From Varroa destructor (Eukaryota; Arthropoda; Arachnida; Mesostigmata; Varroidae): a DNA stretch of 64,000 nucleotides. Location of the stretch: positions 57,416,671 through 57,480,670 of the forward strand of contig NW_019211455.1 in assembly GCF_002443255.2 (NCBI RefSeq), written 5' to 3'. Positions 1 through 13,900 of this stretch are shown in pieces. Position 1 is the first letter of the stretch. Every line of letters starts with the position of its first letter. A program made the translations under genes and the position numbers. Below the pieces are notes generated by a model that worked only from the letters and a program-made list of their open reading frames with translations, had not been told where the DNA came from and made no database searches.

Positions 1-592
1 GTACAACACATGAATTGATGTACCTTGAATTTCTGCGCTGCCAGCACGTTAAGTGTTTTGAATATGGCGGAAGCAATGTATCGTCAATATAGAATATACG
101 GTTATAACACTTAAGCAGTGTTTGAAAAAAAACGATACTAGGAGTCATGATAAGCCAGATTTACGAGCATGATTATGTAACAAATATATCATTCTGAAGT
201 TTCTAAGAACATCTCTGCATATATTACTAGCATACGAAAAGGGTCAATATAATAGAAGCGAGGAGGGATTCTGTAGAATTACTTCCGTAACCATACAGCG
301 TTAAGCAGGAAAACGCAGGAGAAAATCCATTCATTCGTGAAATGATTATCAGCGGATGGGTAAACGCCCTTCTATTTTGTGAGGATGGATTGAGAATGGG
401 CACTCGTTCACCTTTCTCACGTACACTACTTCACAGCACTAGCAACGGTAACAATAGTAGCAGTAACTATTGTTTTTGACGTTATTACTAATCTTAGGTG
501 ACTAATGTGTCTCCTTCACAAGGAACAAAACGCAATTATAAACTCAGCTGTCACAGTACTCCACGCGCAGCAGTCACCCACAAGACACTTAC
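1..592. other. Non-coding left edge, probably intron
   Basis: No convincing coding exon is visible on either strand. If the exon at 593-991 is real, this is the first part of its downstream intron, because that exon ends at a good donor (GTAAGT read on the minus strand) at 592. The frames that stay open across 498-592 are continuations past that donor. Confidence 0.4.
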
Positions 593-991
593 TGCTGGCG
601 CTACCGTTCTCCTTAACAGTACTGCCACCGCATATTCCACTGCTGTCGGCAATACCGACAACAGAAGGAGTCGATGGATCACGGTCGAGTTCGGACGCCT
701 TGTTTGCCCCTCGTCGCGACTGTTGCTGCTGTTCGCCACTCGTGATGCTCGCTGAATTAGCTGGCGAAGCTTTCTCCCTTTCAAGAAGCATTTGCTGCTC
801 TTTTCGTTCTCGTCTCCTTTCAGCTGTTTCGCGATTGCGGTTGCGATCGCGGTGCGGCTCGCTCCGGTCAATGGCCTTGTCGCCCCTCGACTTCCGCTCA
901 CTTCGACCTTCTTCGTGGTCGTCTTCGCGACGTCGATGACTCTGATGGTCTTTTCTCTCTTAGATTTTGTTGATCGTGTATTTGTGCGCAT
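593..991 (-). CDS. Arg/Glu/Asp-rich protein, 5' coding exon (partial)
   Basis: I do not recognise the family. On the minus strand a frame open from 959 to the donor at 593/592 (exon A, then GTAAGT) encodes a strongly charged stretch: an RRRED..EE..RSERKSRGDK region, a HRDRNRNRE run and RRRERKEQQ, then a Ser/Gln/Ala-rich part with four glutamines. This composition is typical of nuclear RE/RS-like proteins. The charged frame has no ATG before its first stop (TAA at 962-960). An ATG at 991 opens a different frame, beginning MRTNTRSTKSKREK, which would continue into the charged frame if one base were gained in the AAAA run near 950-955. Either the exon starts at an unseen acceptor or there is a small indel (assembly or real). 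The gene continues beyond the left edge. The antisense plus-strand frames look like shadows. Confidence 0.4.
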
Positions 992-1850
992 GTATTTTTT
1001 TGTTGTGAAATTTAGTTGTTTCGATTCGTGGATCGGTTAATTTTTTGTGAGTTCATTTTGGCGCGATTTTTTCGAAAGTCACAATTGGGCAGAGATTACG
1101 AAAAAAAATAGAGTTTTAAATGTTTTGATTAAAGTCGCCGAAATTTTGTGATAAAGGCATCGATCATTTGTAGAAGCGCAAGCAGTAGATTTGAAAGATT
1201 TTAGCCATTGCAACATAACAAATAAAATGTTTTCAGTCGTTTGTCAACAGCAAAGAGATAAATATGATAAGGAGAGACAATTGTTTCTCAGCGGAAGAAA
1301 TAATGGATGCAAAGAAAAAAAAGAATGTTTGTTGTTTTTTGAAGTTTTGTTTTTGTTACAAGCGATCCCGTAGCAGCCGCAAGAAACATTGAAACATCAT
1401 GTTAGAGACATAATTAGATGTTGCTAAATTATCTCTTATAAGTGTCGCGTGATCGTTGTCGTTTACACGCCCACCATTTAACTACAAGAAATCTATTCGC
1501 TATAACGTACAACGATTCAAGTTAGACTTGACTACAAACCTTCGCGATGTAAAACTTAATGGTTCATAATAAATAAACTTCAAATAACAAGAATCTAGTC
1601 AACAATACTTCAACATATTGTGCTTAAACATCATGTTATATCGTTGACAGTAGCACATTTTACAATTGTGTCGGTGGTCAATGCACCTCGTGCAGCTCCT
1701 AACAATTAACCACATACGTTAATATCGTGAAAATATTCGAGGGATTAGGTAACTGACGCTTAAATCTAAATATACATATTTAAAACAACTACTTAGTTAA
1801 TTTTTTTCTAACGGAATGGTACAAATTTGTGAAGCGAATGCGGGTTACAC
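992..1850. other. Spacer between two minus-strand genes
   Basis: It holds the 3' untranslated region of TANGO1 and the promoter/5' region of the Arg/Glu-rich gene. I found no exact minus-strand AATAAA between 1381 and 1850, so the TANGO1 cleavage site is not placed. The small ORF at 1191-1373 (+) is A-rich and unsupported. Confidence 0.5.
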
Positions 1851-1993
1851 TCATAAACATGTACCTGAACTATGCCGCGACGAGCTGGATTTCGTCTGGT
1901 ACAGTACTGTCGGAAGAGGGACCACCCCTACAGGAGGTGTACATCTTGCCCCGTTCGTATAGCGAGCCGAAGGGGGTGACGGCATTTCGCTTG
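1851..1993 (-). CDS. Tango1: TANGO1 exon 14, C-terminus
   Basis: 47 codons plus stop: ASEMPSPPSARYTNG, a short Pro stretch (CTPPVGVVPLP) and a Ser-rich end. The acceptor has a long pyrimidine tract (CCTTTTTTTTATTG). Vertebrate homologues carry a much longer proline-rich domain, so alternative 3' exons further left are possible, though I see none. Confidence 0.85.
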
Positions 1994-4900
1994 CTGCACA
2001 ATTGACAATAAAAAAAGGATTTACAAAATTACCAATTTCATAATTTCGAGGGCTGTACTCATACAGAGTCAATGACAATGTCACCTCACGTCATGAGAGC
2101 TAAATAGACACGAAATCGATTTCGTTTAACGTAGACAATACCTTTGAGGCCGTTAAGCAGCGGTAATGGCAGAAGTGGAATCTGAGCTCCTTTTGGCAAA
2201 GGAAGCGGGGGCGGTGGCCGAGGGCGGTCCTGGGGCAAAGCTGCGGCCTGAGTTAAAGTTCGTTGAGCTGCCTCTGCTGCGATAATTTGCTGACGCAAAA
2301 CCTGCGTCTCAGCATTTAAGTCTTCAATGGTCTTGTTCGCGTTTTTGAATGCCATCCAGTTTTCATGCGTTTTTTTCTCTTGTTCCATCAAATGGCGCTT
2401 GTATCTTCTCTCAGACACTTCAATTTCTTCTTTCATCGATGCCACCTCCGCTCTACTCAAATGATAGCAGATGTATAGATAATGAAATGCACTCATCGTA
2501 AAGCTATACGTGATGATTAACCTAAACAATAACCACATGATATAGTATTAATAATAATTAATAATGAGTATTTACTTGGCAGGGTGTTTTACTTACTGCA
2601 GATTGGCGGTCTGCTCGCGGTAAAGATCCAGCTGTTCGGAGACAGTAAGAGCGTCACTTTCTTTCTGTTGGCGCAAAGTTTCGTGCATGACCACATCTCG
2701 CTGCAGTTTGAGTTCCTTATCCTTGAAATACTCAGTAAGTACTGTTAGTTTCTGCTCAGAATCCCGTTTATCTTTTTCAGCCTGTTGCAAACATTCCTTC
2801 AGTTGGTCCACCTCAGTTCGCCATCGATCACACTGCTTTTTTGCTTCGGTGAGTTCGCTCTGAAGAGTAGTGTTCATCGACATTAGCTCCTCACTTTGTT
2901 TTTGTGCCCTCTGCACATCGACTAAGCGTTTCATAATTTCCTTTTCGTCACCTGCAACAATATGGCAAACAAAATTAAATTAGACTAATCAAGTGAATTC
3001 TTACAGACGGACTTCTATGTTCGGGATAAATGTCTCGAGCTTTTTTGTACTCCGAGTTTTCCGGCACTGGCGCTAGACGTTGCTCCAAGCGCTGGCTTCC
3101 AGCATGAAGCGAAGTCTATGTGTTGTTACTGCACAAGGATACCATATGTAGGGTGGTCTTCATTTCATCATTATCCAACATAATTACAAGATACCTTAGT
3201 TGCTCTAAAATGTGTGTCGACATCAATAACTAATAATAACTAATAATAATAATAATAATTATAACTACAAGAAACAAACTTAAGTCAATTTCAACAACTA
3301 CAGAGCAAAATATAGGCACGTATAGTCATCCTACCATCACTGAAAGCTTCCTGTGCTTTCTCAAAGATATTCATACTCTTAAGGCTTTCCTCAAGAGCTT
3401 CTACCTCGGCGCATTTCTCCTCCAGCAACTGTTGTAATTTGGACATTTCTGCCAAATTAATTTCTTCGCGAGATGTCAATTCATTCACCCTGCAAATAAA
3501 ATATGGCATGAGACGCTATATACATAGATAGATCAAACCAACGCATTACAAGAGTATTTAATAGCGATATGATAGTATGCCTTTAATACGAATAAACTAA
3601 TTAGAAGGATTCCCACATTAATTTGTAGTTTCTTACATCTTGCATGTTTTGCTCAATACGATCCAATATTTATAAGCAAAAAATCTATTTACCTCTCATC
3701 CCATATCTTTGCTTCCTCGAGGAGCTCAGCGTTGCTGGCTTGCAACTCGCTGAGGGTACCATTTTTAACCTGAAGCTCCCTATCCTTACGCTCAACTTCT
3801 CTTCGGCTCGTTTCGACGTCAAAACGCAGTTCGGAGAGTTCCTTCTCATACTCCTGTAACTTTTCATTAACGTCATCACTGTATGCGTCTCGCTCGGCCT
3901 TAACTTGTTCGATTTGCTCTTGCAGCTGTTGAACTTCCTGCTCAACGTTATTGGCTCGAGCTAGTATCATTTCAAGCTCCCTCTCATGGTGCTCGATCAG
4001 CTCGTTAGGTAACGCCTGATCTCCGCCAGTGGTCCCGACAACGAGGCCATGGCCAGTGTCCTTGGTCTCGAGCAGGATCTCACGTTCCTTTTTGAGTGCA
4101 AACAACTGTTGCTCCAATCGGGCTATGTAGTCGGAAAGGGTACCTTCTTTAGAGTTCATCGAGATGCAGTTAAAGAAAATTAATAGAAAAGAACCAACCA
4201 GACCACACAGGAACGTCAATACGACGACGTGGGTTGACACACCTTGCTCCTCAAGGTCCCAAAGTAATCTGTGCAATGGATCTGGAATCTGAGATATACG
4301 AAGAAACACGTAAATTATATATCTATGGTATGAGCTATCTATAATAATAATGCAAGTTGCAGATCCAGATACACACACTAGAATACTAACTTTTAGTTTA
4401 CTTAAGCTTTGTCACAAAGAAAATTATACGATAAGGAAATGAATATACAAATAACGAAAGCAAACTTCAGTTTCAGTCAGCAATCTAATTTCTAGCAATC
4501 AGTACGTTTTACTCTAGATAAACATAAGCAATTTGAAAAAACATGGTCACGTTATTACAGCTTCATACGATGAGCCCCCATGTTTTAGAACAGTTTGAAG
4601 TGCGGTATACCACAATTTCAGAGCGAATTTGAATACATGGTATCGCATCAGTTCTACACCGTCGCATCCCCTTCAAAGAGGCACAAGGAACTCAAAGGAA
4701 AGAGAAAAAGGAAATTAACGACCCCACCTTAGTGCAGCACAATACAGAAAAATTGGTTCGTGGAGTACATTCATTGATTTTCGGCGATTTTGTTTTTCAA
4801 TAGTTTCTTAAATATTTATGTGTCAATTAGGCTCGTAAAAGCGGTTACTGTAATAGTCAATCATGGCCACATACCGGAACAGAACACTCTTACCATAAAT

Positions 4901-7900
4901 ATACTGTAGAAATGGAATACATACCACCGACAACACAAGTCCCACATACTCTCGAATCGCCGAGTCTAATGTGTCATCTTGTCGCCTTCTTTTCTTAGCC
5001 CTAGCCGACTTCGTGGCTTCATCTTCTGCTGACTGAAGCTTGACATGTTTCTCCTGTCCCAACGGTACCGCAGGCCCTCCGTCGCAACTAACGCCATCCT
5101 TACGTTCACAAGTCTGCTCCAAAGTGTTCACGGTATACTCCGAGGGTTCCCCCTGTAATAATTCCCACCACAATTGTCTCAAATTACACGTGCAGATAAA
5201 TATATGAATTTAATAAGCATACTGTACGTTCTAGCACATTGTACGAAAGTCAAAATTATGATACTTGAGTACACATAATCTAAACTCATTAACTAGAAAT
5301 CAAGTTTTTAATCAAATTAAGCTTAACATGAGGTGCTCTCACAGTGTAAAATGGATGGCGCATTAAGCAGAAAAGCAAACAAGCTTCTGAATTACTTGCA
5401 AAAATAACTATCACATTACTCGGTAATTTGGAAACTTCTGATTCGCAGGACATTAGCGAGTCACCTAGTGCTTCTACTCTTCCGACTTCCCTTTTAACCA
5501 AAGCAATGCATGACCTTACAAAACACGACACTCCAACTCCAGTTCACAGTATCAGCACGCTATTCACACATGCACTGGTTAAAGAACTATTGGAAATTGC
5601 TCGTCAAACATTTTCAGAATATTTCATACAAAAAAAAAGACGTAGACCGGGCAACTTAGTCGAAATTAAGAAACAAATTGAATCAAGAAAAAAATTTTAA
5701 ACTTAATAGGCTCTTCATTACCACAGGGTTCTGTTGACGTTGTCCGTTGTCACTAACCGGAGCGGGCTTGTCGTTTGCTACGGCGTTGACGGCTAAGCCA
5801 CTGCCAGAGTCAGGGTGGATGTTACTTTCAGAAGGGGTCTCACCAACTATCCCTGGTTGAACTACCTTACTATATGTTTTGGTTTCTGTAAGTGCTGGGA
5901 ACGTGTCTGGCTTCTCCTCAATATACGAATGTCCTTTGAATGGATCCTGTAATAGTAAAGTCTCGCTTTGCCTTGGAGGTGAATGCTCGTTTCCCACTTC
6001 GTGCGAATTTCCGTGTCCATGTGTATCATAAGAGTGTTCATGGCCATTATGAGAATGACCAAGTCCACTGTGAAAATGCTCATGACCTCCGTGAGAATGC
6101 AAGTGACTTCGGTGAAAATGACCATGTGTAGTCCGCGTACGAGGGGGTTTAAAATTATTCACTTTCGTCGGATTTATATGCGTCTGTCCAACCACGACCT
6201 TTGGTTGAAGTTTGTTTGGTGCCGATCCTTTAACATTCACGACGGGTTCAAGTTTCGGTGTCTTTTGAGACTGAGTAATTTCACGCGGAGAACTAGAGGC
6301 CACCTTTATTTGATGTTGGGTTTCTACTGCCGCCTGGTTGCTAAAAGCTAGATCAGGATCCTTGCTAGTCAGTAGTGGTTCACTAGGCTTCCTTTGAGCT
6401 TCATCTGCACTCGGGAAGGCTTCAATGATGGCCTCAGCTATATCTACCTTAGCGCTCACTGTTTTGGCACCCTGTCGATCGCCATCTCCAGCGCTTTGAA
6501 CAGTATGCTCAGCCGGGTCAGCAATGCTTATATTTGAACCGTCTGAGTTTTTTTCAAGTTGCGGAGTCAAGACTTCTTCAGAAAAACCTGTTTGACTATT
6601 GCCAGGCTGTGATAAGACGTTACTGTCTGACCACACTACCCCTTCAGTGGCAGCATTACGTTTACTACCCGGCTTTGCATTTTCAACAGAAGCATCAGGA
6701 TCCGGCATCACTGCAGATATATCTTGGGTTTGAGGGATGAGTTTCTCCTATATGTACAAAACAATATGAATCTATTCAGGTTAGCATCACATGCGAAAAG
6801 GAATGTAAATGCTACCATCACCACATCTTGCGCGAGTACTGTACCTAACAGTCACAAACACACGACACGTAAAGGAATTTAACTAGAAGCGGAGTTTAAA
6901 AGGATACGAATAGGCTTTAGCAAGTAACAATGTGACGTTTTTTGGTGTACACCACAATGTTGTTAAAAAGTAAACAAACTAACTAAATGCACAAGGTTAG
7001 TTGTTGAACGCAGCTTAGGTTCAGATATCTTGCTAAGATTGATTTTTGTTAAGAAATGTAGACCGGAGAATATAGATCTTGAATTTGTGACTACCAATAG
7101 GCGTCAACCACCAGTCGGGCTTTAGAACAAAAATTGTTGCCAGAATTTTACTACGTATTTTGATCGCTCGAAAAATAAGACATCAGTGACCAGCATGAAA
7201 ATATACTTTGAACTCCATGACAATTTGTTTTATTCATAGGCGTATGCACATGCTTTTGGCTTGGATCAATAACGCTCAAGTCATGCTAAAAGTAGTATTT
7301 AAAAATAAAGGGGTCTTTTTAAACGACATAGCAAACTTAAATGGGAAAATTAATTTGTACCAATTTTGTCAACTCAAAATAGATATGGTATAATGCTGTG
7401 GCGTTAAAAAAAATAATAACGAAAGGCATATCTCCTTTTGTACCTGTAAAAATAAGTACAAGACTAAGCATTTTACAGTAGGTGAAACAAAGAACCATAT
7501 ACCGACCGGTGCTGTCGCCAGCAAAGGGCCAGTCACTACATTCTGCGCTGGATTCTCAGCTTTTTCTCCATTGAAGTCAGGTTTAAGAGGCTGGTCCGCT
7601 GTCACAGAACTGTTATCGGTATCAGCCGTTTTCTCGACTTTTTTCGCTTCGGGTCTGATCGCCTGATCGCTGGCAAACTAAAAATACACACTCTATTAAA
7701 ATGGCTAATCATTATAATCACTGAAAATAACATCACAATAGCCACGTATATTTAATATTGGATAAACGGCGAGAAGAAGTAAGGTGAGCAGGGAAAGACG
7801 CTACATACAACAAAGACGAAATCAGGATGTTAGAACGGAGAAGCTCGATATGTATAAGACACTGAGAAATTAATCGAAATTTACTAGGTTTTTAGTGACG

Positions 7901-10900
7901 GCCCCGTACATTATACGCGACGTGCACGTGAGCAAGCGTATTTTAACGACATGGGAAAAACTATCGTGGAAAGGATTGATATTCTAGCTTTATCATAAAT
8001 CATCACTAAGTTTTTTTTAACTGATCTAATTTTTACGAACGAAGACTCGTGTCCGCTTCACTTTACGTTTAACATACTTACGTTTTCCGAGCCTTCACCG
8101 CCGGTGGAAAGCTTCGGGGATTTTCCTTCGTCGGAATTCTCTGTCTCTGGGCTAACTGAAGCAGCAGCTGCAGCAATCGATGCGTTGACGTTCACTAGAA
8201 TAAAAATATAATAATTCTGAATAGATTACTTTTAGATATACTTGATCTTTTAAACAACACATACATGTTTGTCACCAAATCTGTAAACTCGTATAGATCT
8301 AACGGCTCCAATATATGCATATATTCACATATTGTATATCTATAGAATTGTATGTCACCTAACCTTGAATTTATTGCACTAATGGCGCCGTACCTTATGA
8401 TGAGGGTAAAAGCTTTATTTGAATGCACAAGTGACGCTAAAAAAGCCAACTCCTTTCAATTTCGAGCTAAAAAAACAGGTACAATTATTTCAAACGAACA
8501 ATTTTTCGACCATTACAGGACGCTTTATTCTTATTTTTTATTCAACGAACCTTCGTCATTTACTATGTTGTAACTGGAAATGTTGGTTTCTAGCCGATTG
8601 GCAATCCGAGTCTCATCGACGGAAATACCTTTGCTGGTTGTACCAGTGGCCTTAGTTTGTACAGCATTACTAGGCAAATTATATGAAGTCTTCGGTGCGG
8701 ACCCAGCACTCTTGCCATCGAGGTCCTGTAAAGTTGATCCGATATATAAAGAGTAAATAACCATTAAATATCAATATTAGGGAGGGTCATGCGATGACGA
8801 TCCCACTTGTTCCCGTAACATAAACACTGACAGATAAAAACATAAACAGTGATAAACATCAACTGAGATAGTTGAAAGAAATGCAGCTACATACAATGGT
8901 CGACATATTGTGGAGATGAGATTTTTGAAATAAGGAAAATAAAGATTATCCCTTAAAAGCACCGAAACAGAAAATAACTAACAAGTGGTAGAAGTAAAAA
9001 GAAGATACTATCCACAGACCCGTTAAAATCGGAAAACTCACTGCACTGTTTGATCTAGTTTACTTGACGAAACGAAATTAGATTATAATTTTAAAAAACC
9101 GGAACTAAAATTATTCTAATAAATTCTAATCTGACCTTAAATTATGCTCTCGCAGTTATTATTTGAATAAAAATCTTTGCACACAACGATTTTCGCCGTT
9201 TTGTTTCTTTGTTATTTGAAACTACACCGGGCTTTTCAATTGCACTATTCCTAGCGTTCGATAGGCAGAAAACCGCAAGAATGATGTTTCGGACATTGGC
9301 GCCGTATACTGAAATGCTGCGCACTTATCACTCTCAGACTAACGTCAAGTGAAGCAACCAAGCTTATTATTCGCATAAAGAACTAGGTATGATTCTGAAT
9401 TATAGGCGACCGTTTCTGATTATGAATGAAACATAAAACAATTAGCAATTGTTTCTTATCAGAAACAAGTGCGATGCTTCGTGACTCGTGATCAAGTTTT
9501 ACCGTGAAGCGAAATTTTGCGTTATAATGAAGAAATGCAAATATGTAGGAAAAACAAACTGCACACAATGTACTTACAGTATTAAGCATGAGAGTCAATC
9601 CTTTCTTCCCTCTGTGCGACACTTATCTGCAGTAGAACTAGCAGTGTCGAGAGCCTTATCTGGCTCAAAGTAATACTGTTTCCAGCCTATCGTTGTAGGT
9701 AAAACGTTTACCTCATTTACTCATGCTAGCGCAATCGCATTTTGTAGCTCATTGAAAAAAGGAGCGCACTGAGAATTTGCTTAGGCCTACTAAACAACTG
9801 CATGCTTAAAAAAGCCTAAAGTTATGTGGAATATGCTCAAGTACTGGAACATTTAAACGACAATAATTATTTCGTTCACTAACAGCGCAAATAAGATGTA
9901 ACTAAGGTCACAAAGTACTGAATAAATGCACTATGATGTCGAAATAAACAAAGCTTCCCTTGTTTCAGCGGGAGAGAGAGAGAAGTGAACGTGCCCAGAA
10001 TTACATGACATTTTTAAAACGTAGATGAAATACGCGTAGAATCAGTTCGGATAACAACGAGACAGAAGAGAATGAAATACCGGGTGAACGAGGAACCCAC
10101 CTGCGCGATTGCACCCGTGTTGAGTAAACACTCCGCGCCACAGTCCACTTCCTGGCCCGCATGTACGGCGAGATCATAATAACGACATCATCAATATTAT
10201 ATATAGCCATTTTTCAATTAAAGCTCATGTACTTTGGTCTCCAATGTTCATAACGTAATGTATTGACCTGAACAAAACCAAGTCATCTCGTTTTCCTGCG
10301 TGTTACTTTTTCCGAGGAATTACGAGGTACTTTAACACCCTCATTGCTCACGAGGCATGGATTCACTGTTTCCACGACTGTTGTATCTGATAAATGGGAC
10401 ACCCACGAAAAGGAATATATGTCAAACCGAAAAGGCAACAAATTAAGTAATGTGCTAGCCTGGGAACGTTTAAGCCATTCATATTAAATCGAATAATTTG
10501 AGATTCATGGTAGGAATAAAAAACGATCCGCAAAGGTGCATGGAAAAACACCGTAACAAGCCATACTAACTAGGTGCAGATGTAGATGTGTATACCTGAT
10601 TACTTTAGCTTGACCAGAAGTGAGAGTAATCATTTTTGACGCCCTCATTCGCGGCAACAAAAAACCAAGGTGTCTATGTGGTATAACGTTCATATTTACG
10701 TACTGAAAGCTCTATCTCCTGCCCGAACGGGGCGATAAATTCCTGATACACCTTTTGAAAAATATTTCGACTGAAGCTGTTGCTTTCCGCTGATGGCGCA
10801 CTACTAGCCGGTAGGTCCTCTATGCCGGGAGTTGGTTTAAACGACGACGACGCCTCATGAGGCCTTTCATCTTCCTTTAAACCATCGTCGTTTTCCGCGA

Positions 10901-13900
10901 CACGCGCATTTGGTCTTACCGTAACCGTATACTGGGTGCTCACCGGGTCCTTGCATACGTCGCCGTCTGGTAACAAACCCAAGCAAAAAAACCTGTAAAG
11001 CCCTTGCCATATTGGGACCATCGGTTGGAATGGAAAGTAGACCCACCTTGAACTATAAATAAATGCAGATATAATATACTTTACATAGTTACCTTTTCAT
11101 TTGTTATGAATGCTTTTATTAGCTTTAATGTCCATTTAATTTAACCTGAATGAAATATTTACAAGGCCTATGGAAAACCTGAAATACATAGCGATCTATT
11201 AGAATAATTCTTTTTGGTTTTTTAGTTGATAAGTTACGAAGATATGGTATTGAAGATCTCAATGTATCATAAATTACTTATATCGATACAAAAAATAAAT
11301 TTACGAGTACTAGTAATATATTAGCCATTGCTACAGTATATTGTACAGGTTTTACTTTTCAATAAATATATGATGGTGCAGAATTTCCAAACTTTCCAAT
11401 AAAGACAGCATAAATACTTCTACCCTCGACTACATAAAAAAATCCGAAGTTAGCCCACGCAGAGGATAGCGACAACGGTGCAATATGGGCTAAGTTACAT
11501 GAAGAAGCCGTATCAGTAGTGGTACTCAGTGATACTGCAAATCAAATAGACTTCTAGTTCGACATATCATATTAGTTGAAAACAAAAAATTACTATAATA
11601 CTTACATCTCAGGACTACCAATGTTACGAGACAAGTAAAAATGGAGATTTTTGACATTTCTGTTTATCAACCTGTTATTAAGCATAAATCTATTTTGCTT
11701 TTGCGGGTGTCTTTCAATTCGCACAACTACGTTCGATAAAATATTCACTTCCGACAAACACGTTTTCATAGCTTTTCAACGACGGCAATTTTGATCACAG
11801 CCTGTCCAGCCGTAACTCTACAACAGCAACAACATGACCGCGACAGAATTTCCACAATGCTCCGACAAATTATACGGAAACTTCATTCAATAGCACACAG
11901 CTGCTCAACCAACTGTAAACACCTTGTAGAACACACTCGATAAATGACTGCTTAGTTTTCGCTCATGAAAAACTTCAACATAGCCATAAACGAAAATAAC
12001 ACGATAGCATAGATTGTTTCTCCCCTCCCCTTTTTCACTTTCTTTTTTTTGTATAAAAAAAAAATTGAACAAGGAAAAGAGACGCAACACTGCAGACCAG
12101 TTATTAAAAACAACAAAAACAACGGTCGATTGTTGTTGTTGTTGTTGGCGACGGACGACGATGGTTATGATGATGATTGACGCTGCTTTTTCCCTGTTCG
12201 ATACGTGTATGGTTCGTGTTAGCAGACGACAATGCGTAGCCGTCTGGGAGAGTACAAGGGGTAGAACTAGACTGTAAGTAGAGTAGGCACGAGATTATGA
12301 TAGAACGTAGCGAACGAAATTAACACAGCTAAACACTATGGTGGCCTGCGTTTGATATAGCGGATCGAAAATGGCATTGACATGATGAAACCCATAGAAG
12401 GTGTAGACAAGTCGTATAGAAGCTTCACTCGGGGAAAGTGACAGGAGGTGCTTTTTAGGATAAACAAACCATCGGCCTTTTTAAACCATGATACTATTTG
12501 TCACATAATGCGCTATCGAGTTACACAGTATGAGTTGACGTCGGTTAGAAACCATTGCACAGATTAAATTCTGCTCAGCCAGTACTAGGCAAACAATAAA
12601 TAGGTGCAATAAGTGCCGATAATGCAAAAAACGAGTATTCTTAATACTAGTTTTTTTTCGTCTGGAAAATTGGATGTAAGTGAGTGGGAATATCACATAT
12701 GGGCAGAAAAAAAACGTAGATACGTCGAAATCAACTGTTGGCGATCGCTTTTAAGAGGAGTTGTATAACATGATCACGTTTTTTCTCTGTATTTGGAGTA
12801 GTACAGATTGATGGTAATCAAAGAAAAAACGAAAAGGAATGGTGTAAACAAGCCGCAATGCTAGATTCATTGTTCTAAGTTATGGATATTATATTGACTT
12901 TTTTGAGTTTAGTCAAATCCCACTAAAAGTGCAAAGTCGGACACGTGCATGTCACAATTTCTTCAACTTTTACACGCGTGAGAAGTGAAAATGCTATACC
13001 ATTGGATTTCGCAAACCATGGTGATATACTTACTGGGAATTATGATACCTTGAAAACGCATCAAATTGCGAAACAGACTATGAGAAGTCCAGCGCGCCGA
13101 CGGCGATTACTTTTTTCACTTCTAACGTTTTACACTGGATTGTTTTGGAAGACAAGCCCACTTAATTTCATCTATTTACAACAGTAAATAAAAACTACTT
13201 ATGTCATTAGCCAGTGGCGATCAATCTGGTTTTCATCTAGTATATTATCTGAAGTAGATAATAGGCAGCAAATAAGTAAGGTATATATTTAAACAAATAA
13301 ACTATACAGATAAGGTTGAGAAAGTGAATCTGGTTGATTCTGGCACACATTTAAAATAAACTGCTGTACTGCAAGGGTTCAAATCACACAAAACTATATT
13401 AAGCGCTGACATAAGGACGCGCCTTATTTGTCCAGAATTGTCACCCTCTTAAATGTTGCATGTTTAAACTTCATCTAGCTGAGCCTGCGATATGCAAACT
13501 ATTTCAACACGTACCTAAAGTGGTTCCATCTACAACGCATAGTCTATCGCTGGTCGGGGAGGGTTGGAGAGCTGATGCCACGTTTTGCCGCTCTGCCAAT
13601 AGCGAAGATAGATCGACCTGACAAAAACAGGCAATGACACCTATGTTATGCGCCTGTAATTCTGACCGCCTGAAATGCTGGTCTTGATACTCTTATTTTT
13701 AAACTAATGGTTTTCAACACAGAATGATGTGATATTTACGTGGCTAGCGAGTAGGTGCCGTACTGTCGAATGAATGCCGCAGTACATCCGGGTTAGTTTT
13801 AGAAGACCGGACCATATAATGATGGTAAATGATGAAGCTCGAACAAAAAACGTTAAGTTCAGGAAGCAGTTTAAGAAAGGAGGAAGATAGCATATATTAT

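Noticed and set aside
5428..5700. 90-codon plus-strand ORF in TANGO1 intron 8
   Set aside because: It lies within an intron in antisense, with no splice signals or recognisable domain, and is of a length expected by chance.
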